Source: Bacillus_BD sp963708895 (GTDB taxonomy: Bacteria; Bacillota; Bacilli; Bacillales; Cytobacillaceae). From it: a stretch of 64,000 nt of DNA. Of this stretch, positions 9,138 to 18,841 are shown in pieces. How positions within the stretch are numbered: position 1 is the stretch's first letter; each line of letters begins with the position of its first letter. Both the position numbers and the translations under genes were made by a program. The stretch lies in assembly GCA_963708895.1 (NCBI GenBank), contig CAVPUE010000002.1:372001-436000 (forward strand), given 5' to 3'. The notes below the pieces were generated by a model, which was not told where the DNA came from, did not search any database, and saw nothing but the letters and a program-made list of their open reading frames with translations.

Positions 9138-9572
9138 ATGATCAAAAGAGTAGATCATATTGGAATTGCCGTCCATTCAATTGATGCAATGCTACCCTTT
9201 TATACAGAAATATTAAAACTTAAATTATTACGGATTGAAGAGGTTAAAACGCAATTCGTAAAAGTGGCCTTTTTAGATGCAGGAGAAACAAAGCTTGAAC
9301 TATTAGAACCAACAAGTCCTGAAAGTGTCATCGCTAAATTTATCAAAAAAAATGGACAAGGAATTCATCATATTGCACTAGCTGTTGAATCTATTTCTGA
9401 TCGTATTGTTCAGTTGCAAGAGAACGGGATTGTCATGGTTGATCAACATCCAAGAAAAGGTGGGGGTGATGCGGAAATTGCCTTTATCCACCCAACCTCA
9501 TCAGGCAGTGTTTTGATTGAATTATGCGAAAAGAAAGAAATAGGGCATGGCAAAAATGGATATTTACGATGA
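9138..9572 (+). CDS. mce: Methylmalonyl-CoA epimerase (VOC family)
   Basis: A glyoxalase/VOC-fold protein whose opening VDHIGIAVHSID and later GIHHIALAVE carry the metal-binding His residues, with the Glu ligand in LIELCE. In this family it interconverts (S)- and (R)-methylmalonyl-CoA, linking the carboxylase encoded next to it with the mutase at the window start. I chose ATG 9138 because AAGGATGATTGGG gives proper spacing; ATG 9129 directly abuts AAGG. The tail after LCEKK (EIGHGKNGYLR) overlaps the next gene by 26 bases. Dropping one A there would give a TAG right after LCEKKK, so the tail may itself be a frameshift product. Confidence 0.9.
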   Translation: MIKRVDHIGIAVHSIDAMLPFYTEILKLKLLRIEEVKTQFVKVAFLDAGETKLELLEPTSPESVIAKFIKKNGQGIHHIALAVESISDRIVQLQENGIVMVDQHPRKGGGDAEIAFIHPTSSGSVLIELCEKKEIGHGKNGYLR

Positions 9573-11103
9573 AATCCATGAATTATATGAGCGGAAATTA
9601 GATGCTCGGCTTGGTGGTGGCGATGGGAGAGTGGATAAACAGCACGAAAAGGGGAAATTAACAGCAAGGGAACGTGTTGATTTATTGTTAGATCCTGGAT
9701 CGTTCGTTGAGTTCAACTCGTTTATTGAACATAATTGCCATGATTTTGGCTTAAGCGGGGAAAAGATTCCTGGTGATGGAGTCGTAACAGGATATGGAAA
9801 AGTAAATGGCCGTCCCATTTATTTATTTGCCCAGGATTTTACTGTCTTTGGAGGGGCAGTGGGTGAAATGCATGCGAAAAAAATTACAACGGTTATGGAT
9901 TTAGCAGCAAAAAATGGCGCTCCATTTATTGGGTTAAATGACTCGGGAGGAGCTAGAATCCAAGAAGGTGTTGTTTCATTGGATGGGTACGGACAGATTT
10001 TTTATAGAAATTCGATTTATTCGGGGGTTATCCCACAAATCTCGGTGATTATGGGACCTTGTGCTGGCGGTGCCGTTTATTCACCAGCAATCACTGATTT
10101 TGTCTTTATGGTAGAAAAAACAAGCCAAATGTTTATTACAGGTCCAAAAGTAATTGAAGCCGTGACAGGTGAAAAAATTTCGTCTGAAGATCTCGGTGGT
10201 GCAAAAGTGCATAACGCGATTAGTGGGAATGCCCATTTTCGCGGAGAAACAGAAGAGGAAGTATTGAAACAAGTTCGAAAACTATTAAGCTATCTTCCAC
10301 AAAATAATCAAGAAAAACCTCCATCAAGTCCTGATCATTCTGTTGATGACTATCGCCCAGAGCTAATCAATGTCATCCCATTTGATAGCAATCGTCCATA
10401 TGATGTCAGAAAGGTCATCCATCAAGTAGTCGATCACGATTCCTTTTTAGAAATTCAACAGGATTTTGCCAAAAATATGGTTATAGGCTTAAGCCGAATA
10501 AAAGGGGACGTTGTGGGCTTAGTTTGTAATCAACCTAAACAGATGGCAGGAGGCCTTGATATCAACTCGTCTGATAAAGCGGCAAGATTTATCCGTTTCT
10601 GTGATTCTTTTCAAATACCTATCATTACTTTTGAAGATGTAACCGGTTTTTTACCTGGTATTAAGCAAGAACATGGAGGAATCATCAGACATGGAGCTAA
10701 AATTTTGTATGCGTATTCAGAAGCAACGGTGCCAAAGCTTACCGTTATTTTACGAAAAGCATATGGCGGTGCTTATGTAGCTTTAAATAGTAAATCAATT
10801 GGGGCGGACCTTGTGTTTGCGTGGCCAAATGCAGAAATTGCGGTGATGGGCCCACAGGGAGCGGCTAATATTATTTTTGCAAAAGAGATTAATCAATCGG
10901 CGAATCCTGAAGAAACAAGGGCAAAAAAGATAAAGGAATACAGAGAAAAGTTTGCTAATCCATATGTAGCTGCAAGTAAAGGAATGGTTGACGATGTTAT
11001 TGATCCAAGAGATACAAGAATAAAAATTATTCAGGGTTTAGAAATCTTAAAAAATAAACAGGAATCAAGGCCGTCAAAAAAACACGGAAACATTCCTCTT
11101 TAA
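9547..11103 (+). CDS. pccB: Acyl-CoA carboxylase carboxyltransferase subunit (propionyl-CoA carboxylase beta, YqjD)
   Basis: A 518-residue crotonase-fold carboxyltransferase. Signature stretches include GLNDSGGARIQEGV, MGPCAGGAVYSPA with the oxyanion-hole glycines, and the C-terminal AYGGAYVALNSKSIGADLV. The subunit moves CO2 from biotin to propionyl-CoA, giving methylmalonyl-CoA; the family also includes the decarboxylase subunit MmdA. Adjacency to mce and proximity to mutAB argue for the propionyl-CoA reaction. No biotin carboxylase or biotin carrier gene is in the window, so the partner must be elsewhere. Annotated yqjD in B. subtilis. Confidence 0.9.
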   Translation: MAKMDIYDEIHELYERKLDARLGGGDGRVDKQHEKGKLTARERVDLLLDPGSFVEFNSFIEHNCHDFGLSGEKIPGDGVVTGYGKVNGRPIYLFAQDFTVFGGAVGEMHAKKITTVMDLAAKNGAPFIGLNDSGGARIQEGVVSLDGYGQIFYRNSIYSGVIPQISVIMGPCAGGAVYSPAITDFVFMVEKTSQMFITGPKVIEAVTGEKISSEDLGGAKVHNAISGNAHFRGETEEEVLKQVRKLLSYLPQNNQEKPPSSPDHSVDDYRPELINVIPFDSNRPYDVRKVIHQVVDHDSFLEIQQDFAKNMVIGLSRIKGDVVGLVCNQPKQMAGGLDINSSDKAARFIRFCDSFQIPIITFEDVTGFLPGIKQEHGGIIRHGAKILYAYSEATVPKLTVILRKAYGGAYVALNSKSIGADLVFAWPNAEIAVMGPQGAANIIFAKEINQSANPEETRAKKIKEYREKFANPYVAASKGMVDDVIDPRDTRIKIIQGLEILKNKQESRPSKKHGNIPL

Positions 11104-11244
11104 CGGAGATGAAAGGAAATCAGTGAAATTCAATCTACAGATTTCCTTCATTTCCTGTTCTATTCAATTTGTCCTCATTTGAAGGTCACTGAATAAAAGG
11201 AGTATACTAGGAAAGAAAATGTAAGTTAAGGAGTCGTTGATAAC

Positions 11245-12368
11245 ATGGTAAATCAAGAACGTTTATTAAATGAATTTTTGGAATTAGTTCAAATTGATTC
11301 TGAGACTAAATTTGAAACAGAAATTGCAAAAGTATTAAAACAAAAGTTTACCGATTTAGGTGTAGAAGTGTTTGAGGATGATACAACTTCCATCACAGGA
11401 CACGGTGCAGGAAATTTAATTTGTACTTTAAAAGGGACAAAAGAGGGTGTAGATCCGATTTACTTCACTTCACATATGGATACAGTAGTTCCGGCAAAAG
11501 GTGTTAAGCCAACGATTAAAGACGGATATGTTGTAACAGATGGAAGTACGATACTTGGTGCTGACGATAAAACTGGTTTGTCAGTCATGTTGGAGACCAT
11601 AAGAATCTTGAAAGAACAAAAATATTCCACATGGAGATATTCAATTTATTATAACCGTTGGTGAAGAATCTGGGTTAGTCGGGGCAAAAGCTCTCGATCG
11701 TTCCTTAATTAAAGCAAAATATGGGTATGCTCTTGATAGTGATGGGAAAGTAGGGAATATCATTGTTGCAGCACCAACTCAAGCACAAATGAAGGCAACG
11801 ATACTTGGGAAAACAGCTCACGCTGGTGTAGCCCCTGAAAAAGGTGTATCAGCTATTACAATGGCAGCAAGAGCAATTTCCAAAATGCCTCTTGGCAGAA
11901 TTGATGAAGAAACAACAGCAAATATTGGTCGCTTTGCAGGTGGACAGGCTACAAATATTGTTTGTGATCATGTTGAAATATTAGCGGAAGCTCGTTCGCT
12001 TATTCCTGAAAAAATGGAAGCACAAGTCAAAAAAATGAAAGAGGCCTTTGAAACCGTTGCTAAGGATATGGGCGGTAAGGCTGAGGTTGAAGTAAAAGTC
12101 ATGTATCCTGGTTTTAAATTTGGTGAGGGCGATCATGTTGTTCAAGTGGCCAAAAAAGCTGCAGCAAAAATTGGTCGTAGCAGTGAATTATTACAAAAGT
12201 GGTGGCGGAAGTGATGCAAACGTCATTGCAGGATTTGATATTCCAACAGTAAACTTAGCGGTTGGATATGAAGAAATTCATACAACAAATGAAAGAATGC
12301 CTCTTGAAGAATTATATAAGCTGGCAGAAATGACAGTTGCCATTATCCAAGAAGTAGCAGGAGAGTAG
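11245..12368 (+). pseudogene. yqjE: M20 peptidase, peptidase T-like (YqjE), two +1 frameshifts
   Basis: A metallopeptidase of the M20/PepT family. Metal ligands are visible in TSHMDTV, GADDKTG and, after the first break, VGEESGL. The first frame ends after RILKEQK; removing one A from the A-run near 11626 restores NIPHGDIQFIITVGEESGL. The second break is in the A-run near 12200, where LLQKWWRK becomes LLQSGGGSDANV, the expected C-terminal ligand region. The repaired product is about 373 residues, the family size. AAGGAG lies upstream of ATG 11245 and a terminator follows. Cytosolic di- or tripeptidase by homology; substrate unknown. Both breaks fall in homopolymers. Confidence 0.87.
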
Positions 12369-12389
12369 CAAAGGGGTAGAAAAGAGTAG

Positions 12390-12416
12390 GGCTCACGATT
12401 TTGTGAGTCTTTTTTG
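12390..12416 (+). terminator. Terminator of yqjE
   Basis: GGCTCAC / GTGAGTC stem (12390-12396 / 12403-12409) with one G-T pair, followed by TTTTTTGTTTT. Confidence 0.8.
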
Positions 12417-12474
12417 TTTTCATGATAAAATGAAGATAATGAAATGGGATGTATGATTCTAAAGGTGGTTTTTA

Positions 12475-13744
12475 TGAAGGAAATGTATCCAAAAAATGGA
12501 CGAGTGATTTTACATGTGGATATGAATAGTTTTTATGCTTCTGTTGAGATGGCCTATAATCCGTACCCTTAAGGGAAAACCGCTTGCGATTGCAGGGAAT
12601 CCCGAGGAACGCAGAGGAATAATAGTCACATGTAGTTATGAGGCAAGAAAATTTGGTGTCAAAACAACCATGCCCCTTTGGGAAGCAAAAAAACTTTGCC
12701 CTAGTCTTATCGTGATGACGCCTAACTTTGAACGATATCGAGCAGCATCTAGAGGGATGTTTGATATTCTCCTGCAATATTCTGACCTCGTTGAACCAGT
12801 ATCGATTGATGAAGGCTATGTTGATATAACCGACAGTTTCGAACTGGGCACACCACTCGCAATTGCAGAGCATATCCAAAAACAAGTATTAAATGAATTA
12901 GATTTGCCTTGTAGTATTGGAGTGGCTCCAAATCGATTTTTAGCCAAGATGGCTTCAGATATGAAAAAACCTCTAGGCATTACCGTTTTACGGAAACGTG
13001 ATGTCAAAAAAATCCTCTGGCCACTACCTGTCGTTGAAATGCATGGGATAGGGAAAAAATCAGCTGAGAAACTGAAAACAATCGATATTTTTACGATTAA
13101 AGATTTGGCAGAGGCAAATGAAATTCAATTAAAAGCAATCCTTGGCATCAACGGAATTCGCTTAAAAGAGAGAGCCAATGGCGAGGATAATCGACCAGTT
13201 GATCCGCAGGCAGCAAATGAGTTTAAAAGTGTTGGAAATTCAACGACGTTACCTAGTGACATAACCAATCAACAAGAACTTCTGAAAGTACTAGAACAAT
13301 TAACGGAAAAGGTTATCGCACGATTGAAACGTAAGAAAGTAATGGCAACAGGGGTAGGGATTACGATCCGCTATAAAAACCGTAAAACAATCACTAGGAG
13401 TAAAAAGATTTTGAATCCAATTGGTGTGTTTGATGAGTTGTTTCCTGTATGTAAAGAATTATTCTTGAAAAATTGGAATGGGGAACCTGTTCGTCTGCTA
13501 GGGGTAACAGCGTCAGAGCTTGTTGATAAAGCACAATGCAGTTAAACAACTGGACCTTTTTTCTTATGAGAAAGATGCAAAAAAAGAGCCTTTAATCAAT
13601 ACTGTCAATCAACTGCGATCCAAATTTGGTGACAAGATCATTGAAAAGGCTTTAGATAAAAGAGTCGAAAAGAATAAAGGTGCAAAAAATATCTCTGAAA
13701 CTAGCTTTAGCAAAGACTTTTTAGATTTTTTTAATAAGGAATAA
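12475..13744 (+). pseudogene. dinB: DNA polymerase IV (DinB/YqjH, Y family), two +1 frameshifts
   Basis: A Y-family translesion polymerase. The true N-terminus is ATG 12475 and carries the first catalytic Asp (ILHVDMNSFYASVE). An extra T at 12564 ends that frame after AYNPYP; without it the sequence reads NPTLKGKPLAIAG. The central part has the SIDEGYVDIT catalytic pair, the thumb helix-hairpin-helix (MHGIGKKSAEKL) and the little finger. A second extra base near 13535, after ELVDK, displaces the tail, which continues as KQLDLFSYEK, the usual beta-clamp-binding C-terminus. The 75-codon frame at 13520-13744 is therefore this tail and not a gene. Restored length is about 422 residues. Confidence 0.9.
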
Positions 13745-13762
13745 TTATCCTTTAATGAAGAA

Positions 13763-13791
13763 AATCGAATCCTAAATTTTAGGATTCGATT
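13763..13791 (+). terminator. Terminator of dinB
   Basis: A perfect 14-bp inverted repeat, AATCGAATCCTAAA / TTTAGGATTCGATT, lies just after the dinB stop; the T tail is short. Confidence 0.75.
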
Positions 13792-13882
13792 ATTTGCGTA
13801 TTTCGACAAAAATTGCTAAAGTAAAATGGATTCTTAAGGGGACACGATACATACATAGGTAAGTAAGAAGGGATGTAAAAAG

Positions 13883-15295
13883 ATGACAAAACAACAGTTT
13901 GGTGTAGTTGGAATGGCTGTTATGGGTAAAAACTTGGCGATGAATATAGAGTCAAGAGGATACTCTGTTGCGATCTATAACCGTTCTAGAGAAAAAACAG
14001 ATGAAGTCTTAGCTGAAACAAAAGGAAAAAACTTTCAAGGTACATACTCGATTGAGGAATTTGTCCAAGCATTAGAAACCCCTCGAAAAATCATGTTAAT
14101 GGTTAAAGCAGGTTCACCAACTGATGCGACAATTGAACAATTAATCCCGTATTTAGATAGGGGAGATATATTAATAGACGGTGGAAATACATTCTTTAAG
14201 GATACACAACGGCGTAATCAGAGATTAAGTGAACTTGGCATTCACTTCATCGGTACAGGTGTATCAGGTGGGGAAGAAGGCGCATTAAAAGGACCTTCTA
14301 TCATGCCTGGTGGACAAAAAGAAGCATACGAACTAGTGGCACCGATTTTTAAAGATATTTCTGCCAAAGTAAATGGTGATCCTTGTACGACCTATATCGG
14401 TCCAGATGGCGCAGGCCACTATGTAAAAATGGTTCACAATGGGATCGAATATGGTGATATGCAACTTATTTGTGAAGCCTATTTTCTTTTGAAACATGTA
14501 CTTGGTTTAAATGCAACGGAGCTTCATGAAGTATTTACAGAGTGGAATAAAGGCGAGTTAGATAGTTATTTAATTGAAATTACTGCAGATATTTTTACAG
14601 AAGTAGATGAGGAAACTGGAAAACCACTTGTAGATATGATTCTAGATACAGCTGGTCAAAAAGGTACCGGAAAATGGACAAGTCAAAACTCACTTGATTT
14701 AGGTGTTCCACTTCCAATCATTACGGAATCTGTTTATGCTCGTTTCATTTCTGCCATGAAAGAAGAGCGCGTTGCAGCAAGCAAGGTCCTAACTGGTCCT
14801 GATTCAAAACCATTCACAGGTGATAAGCAAGCTTTCATCGAGTCAGTAAGAAAAGCATTGTATATGAGCAAAATTTGTTCGTATGCACAAGGTTTTGCGC
14901 AAATGAGAGCAGCATCTGAAGAATATCAATGGGATCTACAATATGGTGATATTGCGATGATTTTCCGTGGCGGATGTATCATTAGAGCTCAATTTTTGCA
15001 AAAAATAAAAGAAGCCTATGATCGTGATCCAGGTTTGAAAAATCTTCTGCTTGATTCATACTTTAAAGAGATTGTTGAAAGTTATCAGTATGCATTACGT
15101 GATATTGTTGCACAAGCTGTTCAATCTGGAATTCCTGTTCCATGTTTTTCATCAGCTCTTGCTTATTACGATAGTTACCGAACAGACACATTACCAGCTA
15201 ATTTATTACAAGCACAACGCGATTATTTTGGTGCACACACCTACCAACGTATTGACCGTGAAGGAATTTTTCATACACAATGGATTCAAGAATAG
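13883..15295 (+). CDS. gndA: 6-phosphogluconate dehydrogenase (decarboxylating, NADP+)
   Basis: A full-length 470-residue GndA. The N-terminal Rossmann motif is GVVGMAVMGKNLAMN, followed by YNRSREKTDE and GTGVSGGEEGA. The catalytic region is KMVHNGIEYGDMQ and the tail is FGAHTYQRIDREGIFHTQW. It catalyses the third oxidative pentose-phosphate step, giving ribulose-5-phosphate and NADPH. It sits head-to-tail (convergent) with zwf, as in B. subtilis, so both dehydrogenases of the pathway are here. The gene is intact although its neighbours carry frame breaks. Confidence 0.97.
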   Translation: MTKQQFGVVGMAVMGKNLAMNIESRGYSVAIYNRSREKTDEVLAETKGKNFQGTYSIEEFVQALETPRKIMLMVKAGSPTDATIEQLIPYLDRGDILIDGGNTFFKDTQRRNQRLSELGIHFIGTGVSGGEEGALKGPSIMPGGQKEAYELVAPIFKDISAKVNGDPCTTYIGPDGAGHYVKMVHNGIEYGDMQLICEAYFLLKHVLGLNATELHEVFTEWNKGELDSYLIEITADIFTEVDEETGKPLVDMILDTAGQKGTGKWTSQNSLDLGVPLPIITESVYARFISAMKEERVAASKVLTGPDSKPFTGDKQAFIESVRKALYMSKICSYAQGFAQMRAASEEYQWDLQYGDIAMIFRGGCIIRAQFLQKIKEAYDRDPGLKNLLLDSYFKEIVESYQYALRDIVAQAVQSGIPVPCFSSALAYYDSYRTDTLPANLLQAQRDYFGAHTYQRIDREGIFHTQWIQE

Positions 15296-15304
15296 TAACA
15301 ACGA

Positions 15305-15336
15305 AAAAACTCTTTGCAGCATTGCAAAGAGTTTTT
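15305..15336. terminator. Bidirectional terminator between gndA and zwf
   Basis: A 14-bp stem, AAAAACTCTTTGCA / TGCAAAGAGTTTTT, carries A and T runs on both sides. It serves convergent gndA and zwf. Confidence 0.85.
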
Positions 15337-15349
15337 GTATGAAGGCTCA

Positions 15350-16851
15350 TTATACAAGATTCAACATCAAGGTTTGTAATCGGCCACCAGAAGAATCCAT
15401 CTCTTGCTAATAAAATGTCACTTTCCTTTGGTCCTGAAGAACCTGCTTCATAGTTAGGGAAGTTTGCATATGTGCTTTGCCATACATCTGAGATGTTATC
15501 AACAAAATTCCATGAGAATGATACTTCATCCCAATGAGTAAAGTTTGTCGCATCTCCTTGCATGCAATCGTACAATAAACGTTCATAGGCCTCAGGCGTA
15601 TTGATGCCGTTAATTCCTTTATTGGCATAAGCTTAATTTTACGGCTGTTGCATCCATACCATGTCCAGCCTTTTTGGCGTTTAAATGAAGGGTAATTCCT
15701 TCTTCTGGTTGAATATGAATAACAAGCAAATTTGGATTCAACGTTTGTTCTGTTTTATAATAAAGATTCATTGGGATATCTTTAAATTGAACGACTATTT
15801 TCGTTGACTTTGCTTTTAATCTTTTTCCTGTCCGGATATAGAAAGGAACCCCTGCCCAGCGGAAATTATCAATCAATAGTTTACCAGCAACAAACGTTTC
15901 CGTGTTTGATTCGGGGTCCACCATTTGCTCACTTCGATAGCCAGGGACTAGATTGCCGCCAAGGTAGCCTGGACCATACTGACCACGTACAAAGGTTTGC
16001 TTCACTTCATCACCTTTTATAGGACGCATGGCACGGAAGACTTTTACTTTTTCAGAACGGATTTCATCTGTGTTTAATCGGATAGGTGGTTCCATGGCAA
16101 GTAGTGCCACCATTTGTAACATATGGTTTTGTACCATATCACGAAGGGCTCCGCTTTTTTCATAATAACGTCCGCGTTCTTCTACTCCGAGCGTTTCACT
16201 TGAAGTAATTTGGATATTAGAAATATAACGATTATTCCACAATGGTTCAAAAATCGCATTGGCAAATCGAATCACTTCAATGTTTTGCACCATTTCTTTT
16301 CCAAGATAATGGTCAATCCGGTAGATTTCTTCTTCATCAAATGCGGTTCTAATTTGGTTATTTAATTCTCTTGCAGATTCTAAGTCATGACCAAAAGGCT
16401 TCTCGATGACAAGACGTTTGAATCCTTGTACATTTGTCAGACCATCTTCTTTTAAATGAGTGGCGATGGTTCCAAAGAATTCTGGTGCCATGGCCAAATA
16501 AAAAATTCGATTTCCACCTGTTTCATAATGTTCATCTAAATCTGAGATAATCTCATTTAACGCAGTATAAGAAGCTGAGTCTGTTACATCATGTGAATGA
16601 TAATAAAAATGAGAAGCAAATTCATTCATCTTTTCTTGATCATCGGTTACAGATTGAATAGATTTGATCACATTATTTTTAAATTCATCATTAGAAAGGG
16701 ACCTTCTTGCCACACCAACTATTGCAGTATTCTTTGAAAGTTTTCCCTTCGTAAATAAATTATAAAGGGATGGAAATAATTTTCGATTAGCTAAATCTCC
16801 TGTAGCGCCAAAAATGACAAGAAGTGCTGCAGGGTTTTCGTTTTGATTCAT
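15350..16851 (-). pseudogene. zwf: Glucose-6-phosphate 1-dehydrogenase, two probable +1 frameshifts
   Basis: G6PD opens with the NADP-binding FGATGDLANRKLFPSLYNL and has the catalytic RIDHYLGKE. The start is ATG 16851 (MNQNENP), preceded by GAGG. The frame stops at 15619 after AVKLSLCQ; dropping one T restores AVKLSYANKGINGINTPEAY and leads into YDCMQGDATNFTHWDEV and DGFFWWPI. The C-terminus then reads on through the terminator to 15198, antisense to gndA. Removing one more base near 15355 gives a TAA-TGA pair at about 15347-15352, before the terminator. Repaired length is about 500 residues. It catalyses the first oxidative pentose-phosphate step. Both breaks fit the insertion pattern of this region. 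Confidence 0.88.
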
Positions 16852-16978
16852 GGTGTTAAACCTCTTTTCATTCATTTATATTAAAAAGTTATTTGTAAAA
16901 TAAACAGACTTGATACCGTTGAATTTTAACGATATCCTTCGAAATATGCAAATCCTTTGTTTAAAAGATTATTAATAA

Positions 16979-17032
16979 AGGTTTGTAAAGTGTGTTGTTA
17001 AAATCAAAGGCCGATTTTAACGTAGAAATAGC
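16979..17032 (-). mobile_element. Truncated MITE remnant between zwf and rnz
   Basis: Keeps one decayed end (GGTTTGTAAAG) and the diagnostic inner hairpin GTTAAAATC-AAAGGCC-GATTTTAAC (16997-17021) plus CGTAGAAATAGC. The rest of the roughly 180-bp element is missing. It lies just upstream of the rnz ribosome-binding site. Strand is set relative to copy 20143-20324, taken as plus. Confidence 0.7.
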
Positions 17033-17054
17033 ATTTGTGGTTAGGAGTAGATGT

Positions 17055-17978
17055 ATGATGGAAATATTTTTCCTAGGAACGGGTGCAGGAATTCCTGCAA
17101 AATTAAGGAATGTAACATCAATTGTACTAAAACTTTTAGATGAACGTGGAACAATCTGGTTATTTGATTGTGGGGAAGCCACACAACATCAAATATTACA
17201 TACATCGATTAAACCTTCACGCCTTGAAAAAATTTTTATTACTCATATGCATGGTGATCATATTTATGGATTACCAGGCTTACTTTCAAGTCGTTCCTTC
17301 CAGGGTGGTGAAACCGATGTTACGGTATATGGTCCTAAGGGGATTAAGGAATATATTGAGACAAGTTTAAAGGTGAGTGGAACTTATTTAACGTATTCTT
17401 TAGAAATTATCGAAATAAGCGAAGGAATTATTTTTGAAGACGAGCAATTTATTGTAGAAGCGGGGTTGTTAGATCATGGAATTCCATCTTATGGATTTCG
17501 GATTGTCGAGAAAGATCTTCCAGGGACGTTATTAGTAGATAAATTACAGGAAATTGGGATCAAGCCTGGTCCCATTTATAAACAAATTAAAAATGGAGAA
17601 ATCGTTACACTTGATGATGGTACGGTTATTGATCCAACCCGTTTTGTGGGGCATAAGCAAAAAGGCAGAATTGTAACGATATTAGGTGATACGAGAGCTT
17701 GCGAGAGTGCTAAACGGTTGTCATTACATGCCGATTTACTTATCCATGAAGCGACATTTGCACAAGGTGAAGAAAGTATGGCTTCAAATTATTTTCATTG
17801 TACAACCAGTCAAGCTGCACAAATAGCAAAAGAAGCAGATGTAAAAAGTCTTTGTCTTACACATATTAGTTCTCGTTATGATCGGGAAGCAGCTCAAGAA
17901 CTTTTAAAACAAGCAAAAAATGTTTTTCCTGAAACGGATATGGCTCATGATTTTAAATCGATAAAAATTACACGATAA
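17055..17978 (+). CDS. rnz: Ribonuclease Z (tRNA 3' endonuclease)
   Basis: A metallo-beta-lactamase-fold RNase Z of 307 residues. The opening ME(I/L)FFLGTGAGIPA is typical, the zinc-binding motif is THMHGDH, and further ligands lie in GDTR and LTHISSRY. It removes 3' trailers from tRNA precursors lacking encoded CCA. GGAG sits seven bases before ATG 17055; ATG 17058 is equally possible. An in-frame upstream ATG at 16992 lies inside the MITE remnant and is rejected. Rnz is transcribed away from zwf. Confidence 0.93.
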   Translation: MMEIFFLGTGAGIPAKLRNVTSIVLKLLDERGTIWLFDCGEATQHQILHTSIKPSRLEKIFITHMHGDHIYGLPGLLSSRSFQGGETDVTVYGPKGIKEYIETSLKVSGTYLTYSLEIIEISEGIIFEDEQFIVEAGLLDHGIPSYGFRIVEKDLPGTLLVDKLQEIGIKPGPIYKQIKNGEIVTLDDGTVIDPTRFVGHKQKGRIVTILGDTRACESAKRLSLHADLLIHEATFAQGEESMASNYFHCTTSQAAQIAKEADVKSLCLTHISSRYDREAAQELLKQAKNVFPETDMAHDFKSIKITR

Positions 17979-18046
17979 GTTTATTAGGATTGTTGTATTT
18001 TAACATACAAATTTAATGAACCATGTAAAAATAGAAGGTGGGAAAA

Positions 18047-18841
18047 ATGGTAAAACATAAAAGATTACAACATAAAAATGTAATCATTACAGGCGCTTCA
18101 AGTGGAGTTGGACTTGCACTTGCAGAAAAATGTGCGCAAAATGGCGCAAACTTAGTTCTACTTGCAAGAAGGTTGGATGTATTGGAAAAGGTTCAAGATG
18201 ACTTACAAACACGTTATTCTGCAAATGTGAAGGTGTATAAATTGGATGTTTCGGATACAGATGAAATCAAAATGGTCTTTGGGCAGATCATCGACGAAAT
18301 GAACCATATTGATATTCTTGTAAACAATGCAGGTTATGGGATATTTCGATCCGCACATGAATTATCGATTGAAGAGATCAAAAGGATGTTCCAAGTGAAT
18401 GTTCTTGGTTTAATAGCTTGCACCAACATGGTACTTCCTTTCATGTTGAAACAAAAACAAGGGCATATTATCAATATCGCTTCACAGGCTGGGAAAATCG
18501 CCACTCCAAAATCAAGTGCATATGCTGCGACAAAACATGCAGTATTAGGCTTTACCAATAGCTTAAGGATGGAAGTGAGCGATCAGAATATAAATGTGAC
18601 AGCTGTCAACCCAGGACCGATCGAAACGAACTTTTTTTCGATTGCAGATGAAACGGGTTCATATGTCAAAAGCGTAAAAAGATTTATCATTACACCAGAG
18701 TATGTTGCTAGTAAAATAGTGAATGCAATGTTAACAAGAACAAGAGAAATGAATCTACCTCGTTGGATGAGTGCTGGGAATGTTTTGTACACGCTATTTC
18801 CTCGTTTATTTGAAAAAATTGGGAAAGCCATTTTTAAGTAA
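18047..18841 (+). CDS. yqjQ: Short-chain dehydrogenase (YqjQ-like)
   Basis: A classical SDR of 264 residues. The nucleotide-binding motif is TGASSGVGLALA, then NNAGYG, catalytic Ser region NIASQAGK and the active-site YAATKHA (Tyr-x-x-x-Lys). PGPIETNFF follows the active site. The start at 18047 has GAAGGTGGG upstream; the in-frame GTG at 18038 lies within that site. It matches yqjQ by position after rnz. Substrate unknown; the family reduces varied carbonyl compounds. A C-terminal hydrophobic stretch is modest. Confidence 0.88.
   Translation: MVKHKRLQHKNVIITGASSGVGLALAEKCAQNGANLVLLARRLDVLEKVQDDLQTRYSANVKVYKLDVSDTDEIKMVFGQIIDEMNHIDILVNNAGYGIFRSAHELSIEEIKRMFQVNVLGLIACTNMVLPFMLKQKQGHIINIASQAGKIATPKSSAYAATKHAVLGFTNSLRMEVSDQNINVTAVNPGPIETNFFSIADETGSYVKSVKRFIITPEYVASKIVNAMLTRTREMNLPRWMSAGNVLYTLFPRLFEKIGKAIFK

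Noticed and set aside
13520..13744. Separate 74-codon gene after dinB
   Set aside because: Its sequence (KQLDLFSYEK) is the normal Pol IV C-terminus displaced by a +1 base, so it is part of dinB.
15407..15628. Small minus-strand gene between zwf and gndA
   Set aside because: It is an alternative frame over the zwf C-terminal part; the repaired zwf frame explains this stretch.
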